Below are positions 24,040 through 35,376 of a stretch of 64,000 nt of DNA, one piece after another. The stretch covers positions 84,118,644 through 84,182,643 of the forward strand of contig NC_088295.1 of the NCBI RefSeq assembly GCF_032854445.1, written 5' to 3'. Positions within the stretch are counted from its first letter, which is position 1. Every line of letters begins with the position of its first letter. Source of the stretch: Liolophura sinensis. Lineage: Eukaryota > Mollusca > Polyplacophora > Chitonida > Chitonidae. The position numbers and the translations under genes were made by a program. The notes beneath the pieces were generated by a model. The model was not told the DNA's origin, did not search any database, and worked only from the letters and a program-made list of their open reading frames with translations.

Positions 24040-26049
24040 GCTTATCTCGAGAGCTCTGTTTCTTGCCCTGGCTGTAGATATAAACTATAAAACATTGTTA
24101 TTTGTGGAGTTTGGGACACCCGTACCATCTAATGAACTTTGGATTGCTTGGTAAGTAAGATTAAATGCAACCTATATATAATTTTAACCTTATGCATTAA
24201 GCAACACTAATCCAAAGAAAACATTGCATTCCTTGAGGACAGTATTAGCTTTCGGTTAACCTCCTATCAAGGATTATGAATGAATGATTATGGCTTAACG
24301 CCACATCCGCTATATCTCAGGAATATAGTGGCGAATCAGGGATTATGAGTTCCGTGTATGATGCTATATACTGTTTTTCATTATTACCATTCAAACAACA
24401 CTTGCTTGTGTTTATCCATTGATTTTGTACTTGCACATTTACTGGCTCTAATTCCTGATCAATCATAGAATGCAATGTAATGATAATCAGCGTCACAGCG
24501 ACGCCTCTTTGGAATTTATCAAACTGTTCCACAAAGAGGATGTCTCCTTTGCCATACAATGTTCTTGTGACAGACTGAGGCTAATCGAAAAATGGTACTA
24601 TTACCTTATAAACGTAAACTCTGCAGAACGAGATATATTTTATCGACTTGTTATTTTCATTAGTTTTACATTACACTTGTTCTGCAGATCTCTGAGAACT
24701 GCTGTAATCTCAGCCATGGAAAGATGATATATTGTTGACATGATAATTTGACCTCCGTTTGATCTTTGGTGATACGATCCGTTGTAAAATATTACCTGGA
24801 TACAGGATAACTACACATAGGTAATGCTTTCAATAGACGTTCGACATTGTGAGTGTATTACCGCATTGGAGCATTTATAGCCTCTTTAGGTTTATGAAAT
24901 TAAGTATAAAATTAAAATAAATTAAGACTAGATCCGGACGAGAAAAGAGCCACGTGTCACATCAAACTGACAAACATTCGTCTTGACTGCAGGATGCATG
25001 TTTCGGACACACAAAATACCACAGGGATATATTGAAAATTCTTCTTTACCCCGCGTCTACCTTATGCGCGTTGATATTCCTCCTTGTGAATAATTAATGC
25101 AAAAAGCATCACGGTTTAATTTTCTTATATGATCAGGGCAAAGTTGAAGACACATAACTTTCACTGCATTTATTACACATACAATTGCCATTCTATAAAG
25201 TGGCATACAATCGTTGGCCTGGAATGCTACTTAGTCCTTTTTTTATTTTGTTGCATGTAGTTTCACTATCAGAAGCCAAATCACATTTGAACCTGAACGT
25301 CCGGAAGCGAAGGTTACTGTTTTGAAGACAGTAAAATGTAACTATTTCTGCTGTACTTCAGTTTCAATTTCACTTACGGTACGTCGCAAACACCATGGTA
25401 CAAATTAACTGTATTAAGAAGATGTTTAAATTCACGACCAACTCAACAAAAAATACACCCATATCACGCATTTTCTAATTCAGCTCTTGTTGACTATCGG
25501 TCGATGGAAGGAACCACCAAGATATACCAGTTTCTGCGAGTAGCTCGTCATGGAAAGCATTGTTGTAATGTATAAACTGATGTCAACGGGTTTCTAAGTG
25601 GGCTAAATCGTGTACAATGACAAAATTAAAAGTACCGCCATGTTAGAAATTTTAACCAATCAGACATGGGTTATTTCTGCAATTCGAGAAGGCACCCGTT
25701 TTCGATAACGTCATTCGAACCATGCGCGCGTTGGCCACGACTGACATTTTTCTAACATAGCCTTCTCCATGGTCTCGTAAGAATTCCAGATTGGAAATCG
25801 ACTTATAGCATTACCTAGCACGTCAGAAGGCAATGCCACTGGTCATGAACGCCTCTTGCGAAATAACCATGGTAATTATTTTTATAGTCATTTCTGTTAA
25901 TGGTGTTATTTGGTAATATGGTACGCAGAAACCACATATAAATGTAAGTTATAGTACACTATATAGAACGCATTTCCTCGAAAACAATCACAAACATGAC
26001 AAACGTACAGAATAACACAGATTACCCAGAAAGACACATATAAGAAATA

Positions 26050-26214
26050 TGATCAGGACGTACAGCATGGAGAGAAAAATCAGAGCAGCGGCGACAGTGT
26101 GATAGCTGGCAAATGGACACACGTAACCGCTAAAATATGTACTCTTGTCAATTTACGTCAGAGCTTTATTCTAACTGTTCATGTAAATGCATAAATAGTA
26201 GCAAATTACATGCC
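26050..26214 (-). repeat. Unnamed dispersed repeat, reverse-oriented copy
   Basis: On the minus strand it reads ATGTAATTTGCTACTATTTA, TTTACATGAACAGTTAGAAT, ACGTAAATTGACAAGAGTAC, CCATTTGCCAGCTATCACAC and TGTCGCCGCTGCTCTGATTT. This is the full block order of the family, and it shows that the repeat occurs in both orientations. A shorter degraded match follows near 26425-26470. Confidence 0.75.
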
Positions 26215-26534
26215 CCCTAAAACCAGCGTAAGCAGAATAAGTTCAGTGAAATGCAGTGGTGTTAATTACAGTTCATTAGATACAGATATTGAAAATGCTC
26301 TGTTGTCATCACATTTAACATACAACAACAATAGAACAATGCAGAGGGACCAGGAGTCGGGGATGCATTGCCCACCTGCAAAATCCTGGTTTATGCAGGA
26401 ATGCCATATAATTAAGACGTATAACATTCAGAGAAAAAAACAGAGCATCGACGACAGAGTTGTAAACGCTTGTAGACAATAAGGTACAGGAGTACTGAGT
26501 ACTATGGGTACCGAATTAACTCATTCACCTTGAC

Positions 26535-26775
26535 AGCGCAGCGTAATGACCCAGGAGCCTCTCACCAATCCGGTCGCTGTGAGTTCAAATCCAGTTCATG
26601 CTGGCTTTCTCTCCGGCCGTACGTGGGTAGGCCTTGCAGCAAGCTGCGGATGGTCGTGGGTTTCCCCCGGGCTCTGACGAGTTTCCTCCCACCATAATGC
26701 GGGCCGCCGTCGTGTAAGTGAAATATTCTTGAGTATGGTGTAAAACACCAATCAAATAAATAAATAAATAAAGAA
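26535..26775 (+). mobile_element. SINE family A, missing the A-box end
   Basis: Starts inside the tRNA-like head (CAGCGCAGCGTAATGACCCA), keeps the B-box region GTGAGTTCAAATCC and runs to CACCAATCAAATAAATAAA. The loss of about 30 bases at the 5' end would remove the A box. Confidence 0.9.
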
Positions 26776-28606
26776 ATCATTTGCCTTGAAAACTGTTGAC
26801 AGCATCTCTTTGCATACTTTAGACACTTTCTTAAATCTTTGGAGGGTTGTGTTGAACGGGTGTTTGCGTTGTTTTGGATGTTGATCTTGCAATTATTCAC
26901 CCGTAACCTTAATCTTGGTTGACAGCTGGTATACGGCGAATGTCTGTATCGATGTCTACGTTCAAACAAGTGGAACGAAATAAGTTTAGTGTTCAGGATG
27001 ACATCGTCAGTGTTTTAGACAAGAAATCAAATTTGAATCGCTTAGTCTTGCAAGAATTACAGATTGTCGGACGATACATATTTCTGAAACTTGCAGATGT
27101 ACAAAGACAACCTCTAATAATACTATAAAAAGTAAGAAGATAACTCCAAGCTTTTATTTAGTGGTTTGTGCTGGACGTTTTGGAAATTGTTCTTGGGACC
27201 TTGTTTCCTTGGCCTAAAATACCCACTGTGGTTGACGATTGGTTAACGAATGTAAGTTGCGACGTCTAGGTTACCATTTAAGTCAAATTCGTCACACGAT
27301 TATTGACCTAAACGTCCATAACAGTTGATGGTTGGCACACGAATGTCTGTTCAGACGACCAGGTTAATATCTAAGGTTCTTAGATTAATTATAACCGTGG
27401 AGTTGATACAAGACTCTGAACAAAACTGGCGGTAAAGCGCAAACCCTTATATTTACGTAAAGTTTCACCATGTAAAATGCACCCGTCAACGTAACTCGTG
27501 ACATGTAGGCGTGTACAGAAAACGAATACTATAACAGACACACAACAGTATCTACCTTTATGTAAGGCATTGCATAAAACCACCATGTCAGGATGGTCAT
27601 CACATTCGTTGACGGTCGGTATATTCCACTTTATTTTTCAGTGATCGGATTGGAGAACACTAGTCACAAAATGTGTTGCCAGTTTGAAGACACATATTTT
27701 GACCATATATTTAGGATGAATACTTGTGCTTAAGAGAAATGCTTATACGACCCCCAGTATCGGCTTAAGGTGTGCAGTCTGTTGTTAATTTTAAGTAGAA
27801 TTTTACGCCTTTTACGCCATTTGTAGCTCACTTGAGTAAAAGGTCCACGTGTAACGAAGCCCCATGTAAAAGGCTAAGACTTGTAAATGAATTGCACTTG
27901 CGTGAGAGCAGGTACTGACGACATTATCAGAGCATCCGTTCCTACTGTCCCAGCTACCTAGTAAAATTTGTACTGCCAATAAATTGTACTGCTTATTCTC
28001 TAAATTTATTGACAATCTGATTTGGTAACTACTATCTGTCTTCAAAACAGGCATGTATATTTGTTGCAAATATCAGTTGTGGGTACATTGAGTTAATAGT
28101 CTTACAGGTTTCAATTATGACAGAAAGATATACGATATGTAATAACCATACTACAAAGCTCATGTTATGGATGAAATCCCCATTAACACTCAAGCTACGT
28201 ACAAGATCCCATGTACTCATCGAATAATACTTACTGGATCAAAACGCACAGACCAAGGATATAGTCTGCATTCTGGTCTAGCGGGTCATATAGCGGGCCC
28301 AAAGTCATCTGCTACAATAGTTACTTTGACTTTCCATGGTTATCTCTATTCCATTGATGATACGGGAATGGCGTCCCCTATCAGTGCAGAACATCATATA
28401 TCCATATAACATCAGTCAAAGAGAATTATATCTGCAGGCAATAGTTCTCCAACCGCCAGAGACTCATTCAGGCTCATGGTTTTTAGTTAGTTTCCACATT
28501 TGGTATGGTATAAAACGAAGACTAAACATTAAAACTGTGCAAAATTTCAAACGGGTGAAACTGATTGAATTTTAGTACAATTAGAAGAAATGTGAGAGCC
28601 CGGTAA

Positions 28607-28744
28607 GGCCATCGTCATTCCAGCTTGGTATCGTCCGACGATGGCATGAAGAAGTGGGCTCATGGGACGAAGCGATAACACGATGGCTGGAAACGATGGG
28701 ACGATGGTATGAATTGATGGTCATGTTGTCATCGCTTCATGCCA
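28607..28744. repeat. Imperfect inverted-repeat patch
   Basis: TGGCATGAAG at 28642-28651 is mirrored by CTTCATGCCA at 28735-28744. GAAGCGAT near 28669 is mirrored by ATCGCTTC near 28731. CCATCGT/TTCCAGC at the left pairs with GCTGGAA/ACGATGG in the middle. The left arm carries an extra stretch of about 18 bases. It could be a remnant of a fold-back element. Confidence 0.45.
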
Positions 28745-28801
28745 TTCTCGAGCAATGAGCAGTGTTACTATACCTGTTTTACTTGATTGTCTTATTTTTA
28801 C

Positions 28802-28945
28802 ACAGCGTTCAGGAATATTTCACTTGTAAGACGGTGGCCAGCAGTTTAGTGGGAGGAAACCTTCCCACGTACGGCCGGAGAGGAATCCAACACAGCTGGA
28901 CTTGAACTCCCAGCGACCGCATTGGTTACAGGCTCCTTGATGAAC
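28802..28945 (-). mobile_element. SINE family A, internally deleted
   Basis: The tail-side segment (TTCAGGAATATTTCACTTGT to GTGGGAGGAAACC) is joined directly to the head-side segment (CCCACGTACGGCCGGAGAGG to AGCGACCGCATTGG). About 50 bases of the body between them are missing. Confidence 0.8.
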
Positions 28946-29796
28946 GTCATGGTGATTCCTGGCGGATAGGATGCTGGCTTCCATATAGAAGGCCTTTGAG
29001 GGGGGGGGGGGGTTAAGACTTACAATTGACACTAACATTTTGACGTTTACAGTTTTTAGTCACTTTGATTTGCAAAAAGCGCGATAACATTCGGAAACTG
29101 AAACCCAAGGGTTTTATCTGGATTTGGGTCACATAAACGCAAAATTTAAGATTTCAAGGCATGAAAAACAAGATTAAACGAGTGTTCATTCGTACAAAAG
29201 GTTGGTCCTCTTCTGACTGAACCTCCAAAGTGTTCAAAATCTCTGGTCCGAGGTTCTTCGGTCACCGGGAGGGCAGTCAAGCGTAGAGTTGAGGATTATA
29301 ATGATGCCTAGAGCTAGTAAATAAAATGGACTAGTCTTCTCATATTTGACCGTCCAACCCTCCCAGCCCTCTCCTTTCTATTTAAGAACGAAGACAACAA
29401 CTTAAGCACCTAATCACGACAATATACTTCACAGATTAGCTTAGAAGCTCCACACCCACAATAGCCATACAAACATTTCCCAGAAGGGGTGAACAAACAC
29501 GAAAAAAACAACACAAAAATAACTTCCCGCAGTTTTTATCCTGGACGGTTCCTCAGGGCTCTTTCCTCTCGGATCACAAAAACGCAACTAAAGAGCCTAT
29601 TTATGTGTTTGTTTGTCTTGTACTCGTGAACTGAGTGTAGGTTTTTGCACAATACGGCGATCAGAAACACCTGCCTAGGAAGTTTACGGGGAAACCTGTG
29701 ACGTGCAGACAGCCAAAAGTGATATGGCTGCCTGAATGTATGTCAAGGAAATACACGCGTGGGTCACGTGACTGATACTTGTTTCTGTTGTTTTTC

Positions 29797-29798
29797 AG
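29797..29798 (+). promoter_or_regulatory. Likely 3' splice site of a 5'-UTR intron (receptor gene)
   Basis: A pyrimidine tract TTTCTGTTGTTTTTCAG ends here, 66 bases upstream of the receptor start codon. This implies a noncoding upstream exon that was not located. Confidence 0.5.
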
Positions 29799-29864
29799 AC
29801 TAGACCAAAAGGTGGTTACAGCAAAATTTACATATGACAGAAGTGGGCCGTGGTGAATACACAC

Positions 29865-30989
29865 ATGGAGGCAGCAAATACCACAGACATGGATACCGTG
29901 GGGGAGGTTAATAAAACACTGGAGGAATACGAACAGTTTTATCTCAATGCTCAGTTTGCCACCGGTCTGGTTTTCTATCCTCTCCTTTGTACCTTTGGTT
30001 TCCTGGGCAATGTTATGTCAATTATTGTCATGAGCAGGAAATCCATGCGAACTTCAACTAACATGTACCTGATAACGCTAGGTGTGGCTGACACCGTGAA
30101 AATTCTCAACGATTTTTTGTATTTCATTGTTATACTGTGCTTACGAGTAGATCCGCTAACAGGCAACAAAGCGATGGGTTTGCTGTACCCATACTGTCAC
30201 TACCTGCTCAACATGTCACTCTGTGCCTCCGCCTGGCTTACCGTCTCTGTGGCCGTAGAACGATATATATTCATATGTATGCCCACAAAGGCGAAGGAAT
30301 ACTGTAATCTTGCTAGAGCCAAGATCGTTTCTGTAGCTGTGTTTTTGTCTGTTATCGTCATTTCTTTGCCATTTGCATTCCGGTATAAGACAACTCTCAA
30401 ATTCAACAACGCCTCGAATACGGAAATGTACGAGGTGGAAGTGAACAATCTCTGGCAGAATCCACATTTTTCTGTGCCATTCAACTGGATCCACACTTGC
30501 TTAAGGACGGTTATTCCGCTTATCATCTTAACATTCCTAAACACGTCCATCGTGTTGGGTCTACGCCGTTCACGGGCCGCCAACAAGAGGCCATCGGCCA
30601 AACAGAAAATCACCATCATGCTTGTGTCTATTGTAATCATATTCTTGGTGTGTGTCACCCCAGACGCCATCATGTCCACGGCTTTCGGACTGGGCTACTA
30701 CGAGGAGAGTTACCTGGCCAGGGGCGTCCGGGAGATCACAGACAGCTTTCTTCTCATCAATTCAGCGGTTAACTTTATTCCATACTGTATTTTTAATAAG
30801 CATTTTAGGCGGACATTTTTAGGTATTTTCGGTGTGAAAATGTTCAATAAACTAAGTCGATCAAGCATTGCTGAAACGACAAGAGATAACTTAAGAAATT
30901 CTGGGATTCAGACAGTGATGGAGACTAAACTTTTGCTGAGCTCAGAGAGCGCTACGTTGTGTGCTCCTAACAATAATCCAGGAGGTTGA
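29865..30989 (+). CDS. Rhodopsin-family neuropeptide receptor, FMRFamide-receptor-like
   Basis: Encodes a 374-residue seven-helix G-protein-coupled receptor of the plasma membrane. The start chosen is the ATG at 29865 (ACACATGGAGG); the frame extends five codons further up without another ATG. The N-terminus has glycosylation sites (NTT, NKT). Visible landmarks: GNVMS in helix 1, LGVAD in helix 2, ERY at residues 132-134 ending helix 3, a basic third loop (RRSRAANKRPSAKQK), CVTPDA at about 263 in place of CWxP, and NFIPY at 303-307 in place of NPxxY, then a basic C-tail. The RKSMRTSTNMYLITLGVAD block resembles invertebrate FMRFamide and related peptide receptors; ligand and exact subfamily are inferred only. 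The loop between helices 4 and 5 has no cysteine, so the usual extracellular disulphide seems absent. The CDS is a single exon with no frame damage. Confidence 0.92.
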   Translation: MEAANTTDMDTVGEVNKTLEEYEQFYLNAQFATGLVFYPLLCTFGFLGNVMSIIVMSRKSMRTSTNMYLITLGVADTVKILNDFLYFIVILCLRVDPLTGNKAMGLLYPYCHYLLNMSLCASAWLTVSVAVERYIFICMPTKAKEYCNLARAKIVSVAVFLSVIVISLPFAFRYKTTLKFNNASNTEMYEVEVNNLWQNPHFSVPFNWIHTCLRTVIPLIILTFLNTSIVLGLRRSRAANKRPSAKQKITIMLVSIVIIFLVCVTPDAIMSTAFGLGYYEESYLARGVREITDSFLLINSAVNFIPYCIFNKHFRRTFLGIFGVKMFNKLSRSSIAETTRDNLRNSGIQTVMETKLLLSSESATLCAPNNNPGG

Positions 30990-31147
30990 TTGACGTCTTG
31001 TATATAACGGTGTTTGGACCGGAGACCAGTTCACGGCTTATCCTAAGTCTTTGTGATGTCAGTTTGTGAATAATTTAATGCCATCAGTCGCTTTTACAAG
31101 CCATGCTGTTTATTTGTTCAGATATATATTTTGTAATGTACGGTGAC

Positions 31148-31153
31148 ATTAAA
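31148..31153 (+). terminator. Poly(A) signal ATTAAA of the receptor gene
   Basis: ATTAAA lies about 160 bases after the receptor stop codon, in GACATTAAATATAATTTATT. It is the first common-variant hexamer downstream and predicts a short 3' untranslated region. Confidence 0.6.
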
Positions 31154-31444
31154 TATAATTTATTATAGAAGAATCAACGGCTGGTTCCTTTCTGAGCATC
31201 CTGTATAGGGGGTATATTTAGGTAAATTTATCGTTCAGTCAATCCGATCTCCATATACTCACTGTATACACTATGTACAGTTCTCTTGGAACGTGTCATG
31301 CCTGCTGACAACAGTCGATTAAAACACCACATGATAAGAGGCAAACATTCAAACATTGTCATGAAACTGCAGAACAAATGTGTCAAATGGCGGCGTTGTA
31401 CCAGTGAAGGGTGTCCAGCTGTCACCCCTTACACCCCTTCTCGT

Positions 31445-31990
31445 TTGCCGATTATTAGTGATTAGATTTGAGTTCTCGAATCGCTTTGGACGTTTCTGTT
31501 TTTTCTTTTCTCAGCGACCAGATCTCAGCTCTTAAACCGCTTTGGACGTTGCTGTTTTGCCGTTTATGATTGACCAGAGCCCAGTTTCACAATGATATAG
31601 TAACTATACGATAATCACACAGCTAGGACATTGGTACGGTAAAAGTGATGTACAAAAATCCTGCGACAAATGTACGATAAAAAATTTCGTACGCCACTTT
31701 GTGAAACTTGGCCCAGATGTCAGGTCTTACGGCGCTTTGAACTTTGCTGTTTTGTCTTTTATGCGCGACCAGATGATAGCCATACATTTGCTACTGGTTC
31801 AAAGCGACCAGATGATAGCCATACATTTGCTGCTTTGCTGGTTCAGAGCGACCATATGATAGCCATACATTTGCTACTTTGCTGGTTCAGAGCGACCATA
31901 TGATAGCCATACATTTGCTACTTTGCTGGTTGTGAGCGGCCAGATGATAGCCATACATTTGCTACTTTGCTGGTTGTGGGCTACCAGATG
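31445..31990 (+). repeat. 44-bp minisatellite with older diverged copies
   Basis: Five fresh copies run from 31767 to about 31982 (unit GACCAGATGATAGCCATACA followed by TTTGCTACTTTGCTGGTTCAGAGC). Older relatives of similar length lie before them (GACCAGATCTCAGCTCTTAA near 31515, CCCAGATGTCAGGTCTTACG near 31711) and after them (ACCAGATGTCAGTTCTTACA near 31984). The region from 31580 to 31700 separates old from young copies. Frames across it are repeat artefacts. Confidence 0.85.
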
Positions 31991-32045
31991 TCAGTTCTTA
32001 CACAGATTTGTCGTCCTTTGTTTGGCTTGTCCACCCCCACCCCCA

Positions 32046-32800
32046 TTTAATCACGATCTTTCATTTTGTCACGTTATCTGTGATTCATCTGATTTAACTC
32101 TTGTTTGGTCACGTTCTCTGTAACCCATCTGATTACACTTTTACTTCACCACGTTCTCTGTAACCCTTCGGGTTACACTACTACTTATTCACGTTCTCTG
32201 TAACCCATCTGATTACACTTTTACTAAGCACGTTCTCTGTAACCCATCTGATTACACTTTTACTTAATCACGTTCTCTGTAACCCATCTGATTACACTCT
32301 TACTAAGCACGTTCTCTGTAACCCATCTGATTACACTTTTACTTAATCACGTTCTCTGTAACCCATCTGATTACACTCTTACTTAATCACGTTCTTGTAA
32401 ACCATCTGATTACACTTTTACTTATTCACGTTCTCTGTAACCCATCTGATTACACTTTTACTTATTCACGTTCTCTGTAACCCATCTGATTACACTTTTA
32501 CTTATTCACGTTCTCTGTAACCCATCTGATTACACTTTTACTAAGCACGTTCTCTGTAACCCATCTGATTACACTTTTACTTAATCACGTTCTCTGTAAC
32601 CCATCTGATTACACTCTTACTTAATCACGTTCTTGTAAACCATCTGATTACACTTTTACTTAATCACGTTCTCTGTAACCCATCTGATTACACCCTTCCT
32701 TAATCACGTTCTCTATAGCCCATCGGATTGCATTCTAACTTGGTTAGACTTCTCTGTAGCCGATCTGCTTTCGCACTTTTTGTTAGGTTTTTCGGTATTC
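32046..32800 (+). repeat. About 40-bp minisatellite with higher-order structure
   Basis: Roughly 16 clear copies of CACGTTCTCTGTAACCCATC plus TGATTACACTTTTACTTAAT, decaying into diverged units after 32700. Variant units (TAAGCACG, and GTTCTTGTAAACC with a deletion) recur at a fixed shift of 238 bases: GTTCTTGTAAACC at 32391 and 32629, and CTAAGCACG at 32303 and 32541. Blocks of six units have therefore been duplicated together. Confidence 0.93.
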
Positions 32801-35314
32801 AATCCGGTTACGCTCTTTTATTTTGACACTCTTTCTACCCAATCTTAAATAAACAACATGTTACGTTACTGTCAATCAAAGGCGAGCCTCTTCGCAACAG
32901 AAATTATTATTCTTGTTCCGTCCTGAGGATAGAACCCTTAATGGAATACAGTTAAATCTACAAATCTCTGTCATATACGTGTCACATAACTCAAACCAAA
33001 TGTTGTCTGAGCTAGCTTTGAATTAAGTTGGTTCAGAGAATATACACTGTGTTAAGAATATATATGGTAATTGAACGCCCGCAGGAAAACAGCGTGACTA
33101 AGGAAATAGTGTGTGTGTATTTTTACATGCTATAAGCCGCTGTATGTTCAGTGCGAGATGGATACGTAGTTCTGGTATCTAGCTAAACTGGTGCTTTCTC
33201 CCTACACTGTAGGGACATAAGATTGACCTGGTGTGATCAACGTTGTGACACCGGGTATAATCAGCCACTTTGACCTAAGTGTTCCTGCCAGATCAGATTG
33301 CCCACAGCAGCGCCCGACACGAAATGAACAATAAGAAAGAAAGACATGGACTGTCACCATGGGCACTGGGAACAGAATACATTGTCTTGATAATAGAATA
33401 TAATACTGCCTACAAACCTCTGGCACAAACAGTAACACATCGTATCACTGGCACTTTGGAACCGATAATAACATCCAAGATGGTCAGACCGCCTGACAGG
33501 ACGGAAGGAAGACAAGATTTAGGTTGGCTTTTACTCCGGTCTGAGATTCTTCGCCATGCTTTGTAGATTCTACTTGCGCACCATTAACTCTTTGAATAGT
33601 CCTACTAGCACTGTAACGTAAAATCACTTGTAAGTGCTTGGTCATTTCCTCGCCTGTCTCAGTAAATGGCCATCTGTCATCCAAAGGCCACAAACCATGA
33701 TCTGTGGCTTAAAATGCCGTTCCCATTTTCTAGACTTTAGCAGATTTTCTAGCAGAACCATTAAATATATTCACGAAGCATTTAATAAATACACATGTAC
33801 TAAATACAGTACTTCTTCATCTAGTTCATCACTGAGGGAAGTTGAGAACAAATACCATTTAAACTGGATCCATTCCTACAATGACTAATAAAAGCCAAGA
33901 AATGTAGAAAGTCCATAAATAACCAATGAAATTCAGTTAAGGACAGCTTATGGTCATCTCAAAATTACGATAACCTGTGATATTTACAATGAGTTTAATG
34001 TCATTCACAAACCCACAAAGCGTAACTGACCGTAAATGATGCACAAGAGCAACCGATATATATTCTTCTGCATTTCATACAAAACTCTATGATGGATGAT
34101 ATTCGATTTTCGAAAACGATACCCCAGGGGGACTAAGTCATTTTCGTTTGCATTTCATACAAAACGCTATTATGTATGATTTTCGATTTTCGAAGAGAAT
34201 CCGAGCAAACGAGATATATTCTTCAATATTTGATACAAAACTCAATCATGTATAATTTTCCATAATTCCGACCTCGAACATTTGCAATGCCTTTATAGCA
34301 GTACCGAAAGAAGGCATAAGTGCTAACTTGCATTACTCCATCAAAGACATTGTCCTCGAAACTGAAGACCTTTTACAATTTGCAAAAAGTGGTTATAAAA
34401 TATTACAAAGGGTGAAGACGGCCATACATGATTTCTCAGAACAGGTCCTGCATGTGCTTTCTCAAAACCTGAGACATGTTTATTCTACCTGCTTTCTCAA
34501 ACCTGATCCTGCCGTTTATCAAAATAAAAACCTCTATTTGGATATCAAACTAAAAAGACCTGCACATGCTTTCTCAAACCAAGAACCTAGCTAAATAGAT
34601 TTCGATGTGACCGATCCTGGATGAGGCGGTAGCATCTGGCACCGGGGCCGTAAACTGTGGACTTCAAATTAGGAGATTCACCAGTTTAAGTCATGGCCTA
34701 TAGCATTACACACTCTGACGTGGTAAACTTGGTTTCTTTCAACAATTAAAAAAGAAAGAAATACATATAAAAGTGAAGATAAAACCAATTTTATGAACTT
34801 GTTTACACCTCTTTAGGAATTCCACATTGAGCTTGCCGGAGAGCGTTGTGACAGCCATTGACAGCTTATCAGCCCTTTAAAAAACTTCCCATCGCCTGTA
34901 GCTTGACAGAAGAATAAAACTAAAAGCTTTGCCTGGATGCGCTGACACGACTAGGATTATTTTTTCCATAAACTGTCATGTTTATATGACGTCTTGGAAA
35001 CTATGAGAACCGTGTTAAATGTTAACTATTTCACGACCGTTTCGCATAAAAATCCAGTCTCACATCGATCATAACTCAGCTGGGTTTCCAAAAGCAGAAA
35101 CATTATGTGCGCTTCTGCAGAAAAACCTGATCTCATGAAAATTTGATGGTGAATGGCCACACGAGGTAAGAACAACTCAACAGATGCTCCAGTTTACGAT
35201 GTGTGTGATGCCCCGTGGATCACAAAGAGCTGTCAAAGAATGCTTATAGAACCACGGCTGTATGTGCACGCGATCTGATAAATTAGCGTCCTGTTGCCAC
35301 CGCTACTACAGTGG

Positions 35315-35376
35315 GCTCCTTATCTATTTCACTATAATATTCATGAGTACGCCGTAAAACACCTATCAAATAAATC
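35315..35376 (+). mobile_element. SINE family A, 3' tail fragment
   Basis: Only the tail remains: ATTCATGAGTACGCCGTAAA ACACC then TATCAAATAAAT. Confidence 0.6.

Larger units (their letters stand above)
20084..29790. other. Intergenic, repeats and one weak exon candidate
   Basis: No confident gene. Contains dispersed-repeat copies at 22.7-23.6 and 26.05 kb, SINE pieces at 26.5 and 28.8 kb, an inverted-repeat patch at 28.6 kb and a weak immunoglobulin-like frame at 23.7 kb, all listed separately. The last 500 bases before 29.8 kb must include the 5' intron of the receptor gene. Its noncoding first exon was not identified. Confidence 0.5.

Noticed and set aside
30200-30772. Minus- and plus-strand frames overlapping the receptor
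   Set aside because: Shadows of the receptor CDS in other frames, with no domain of their own.
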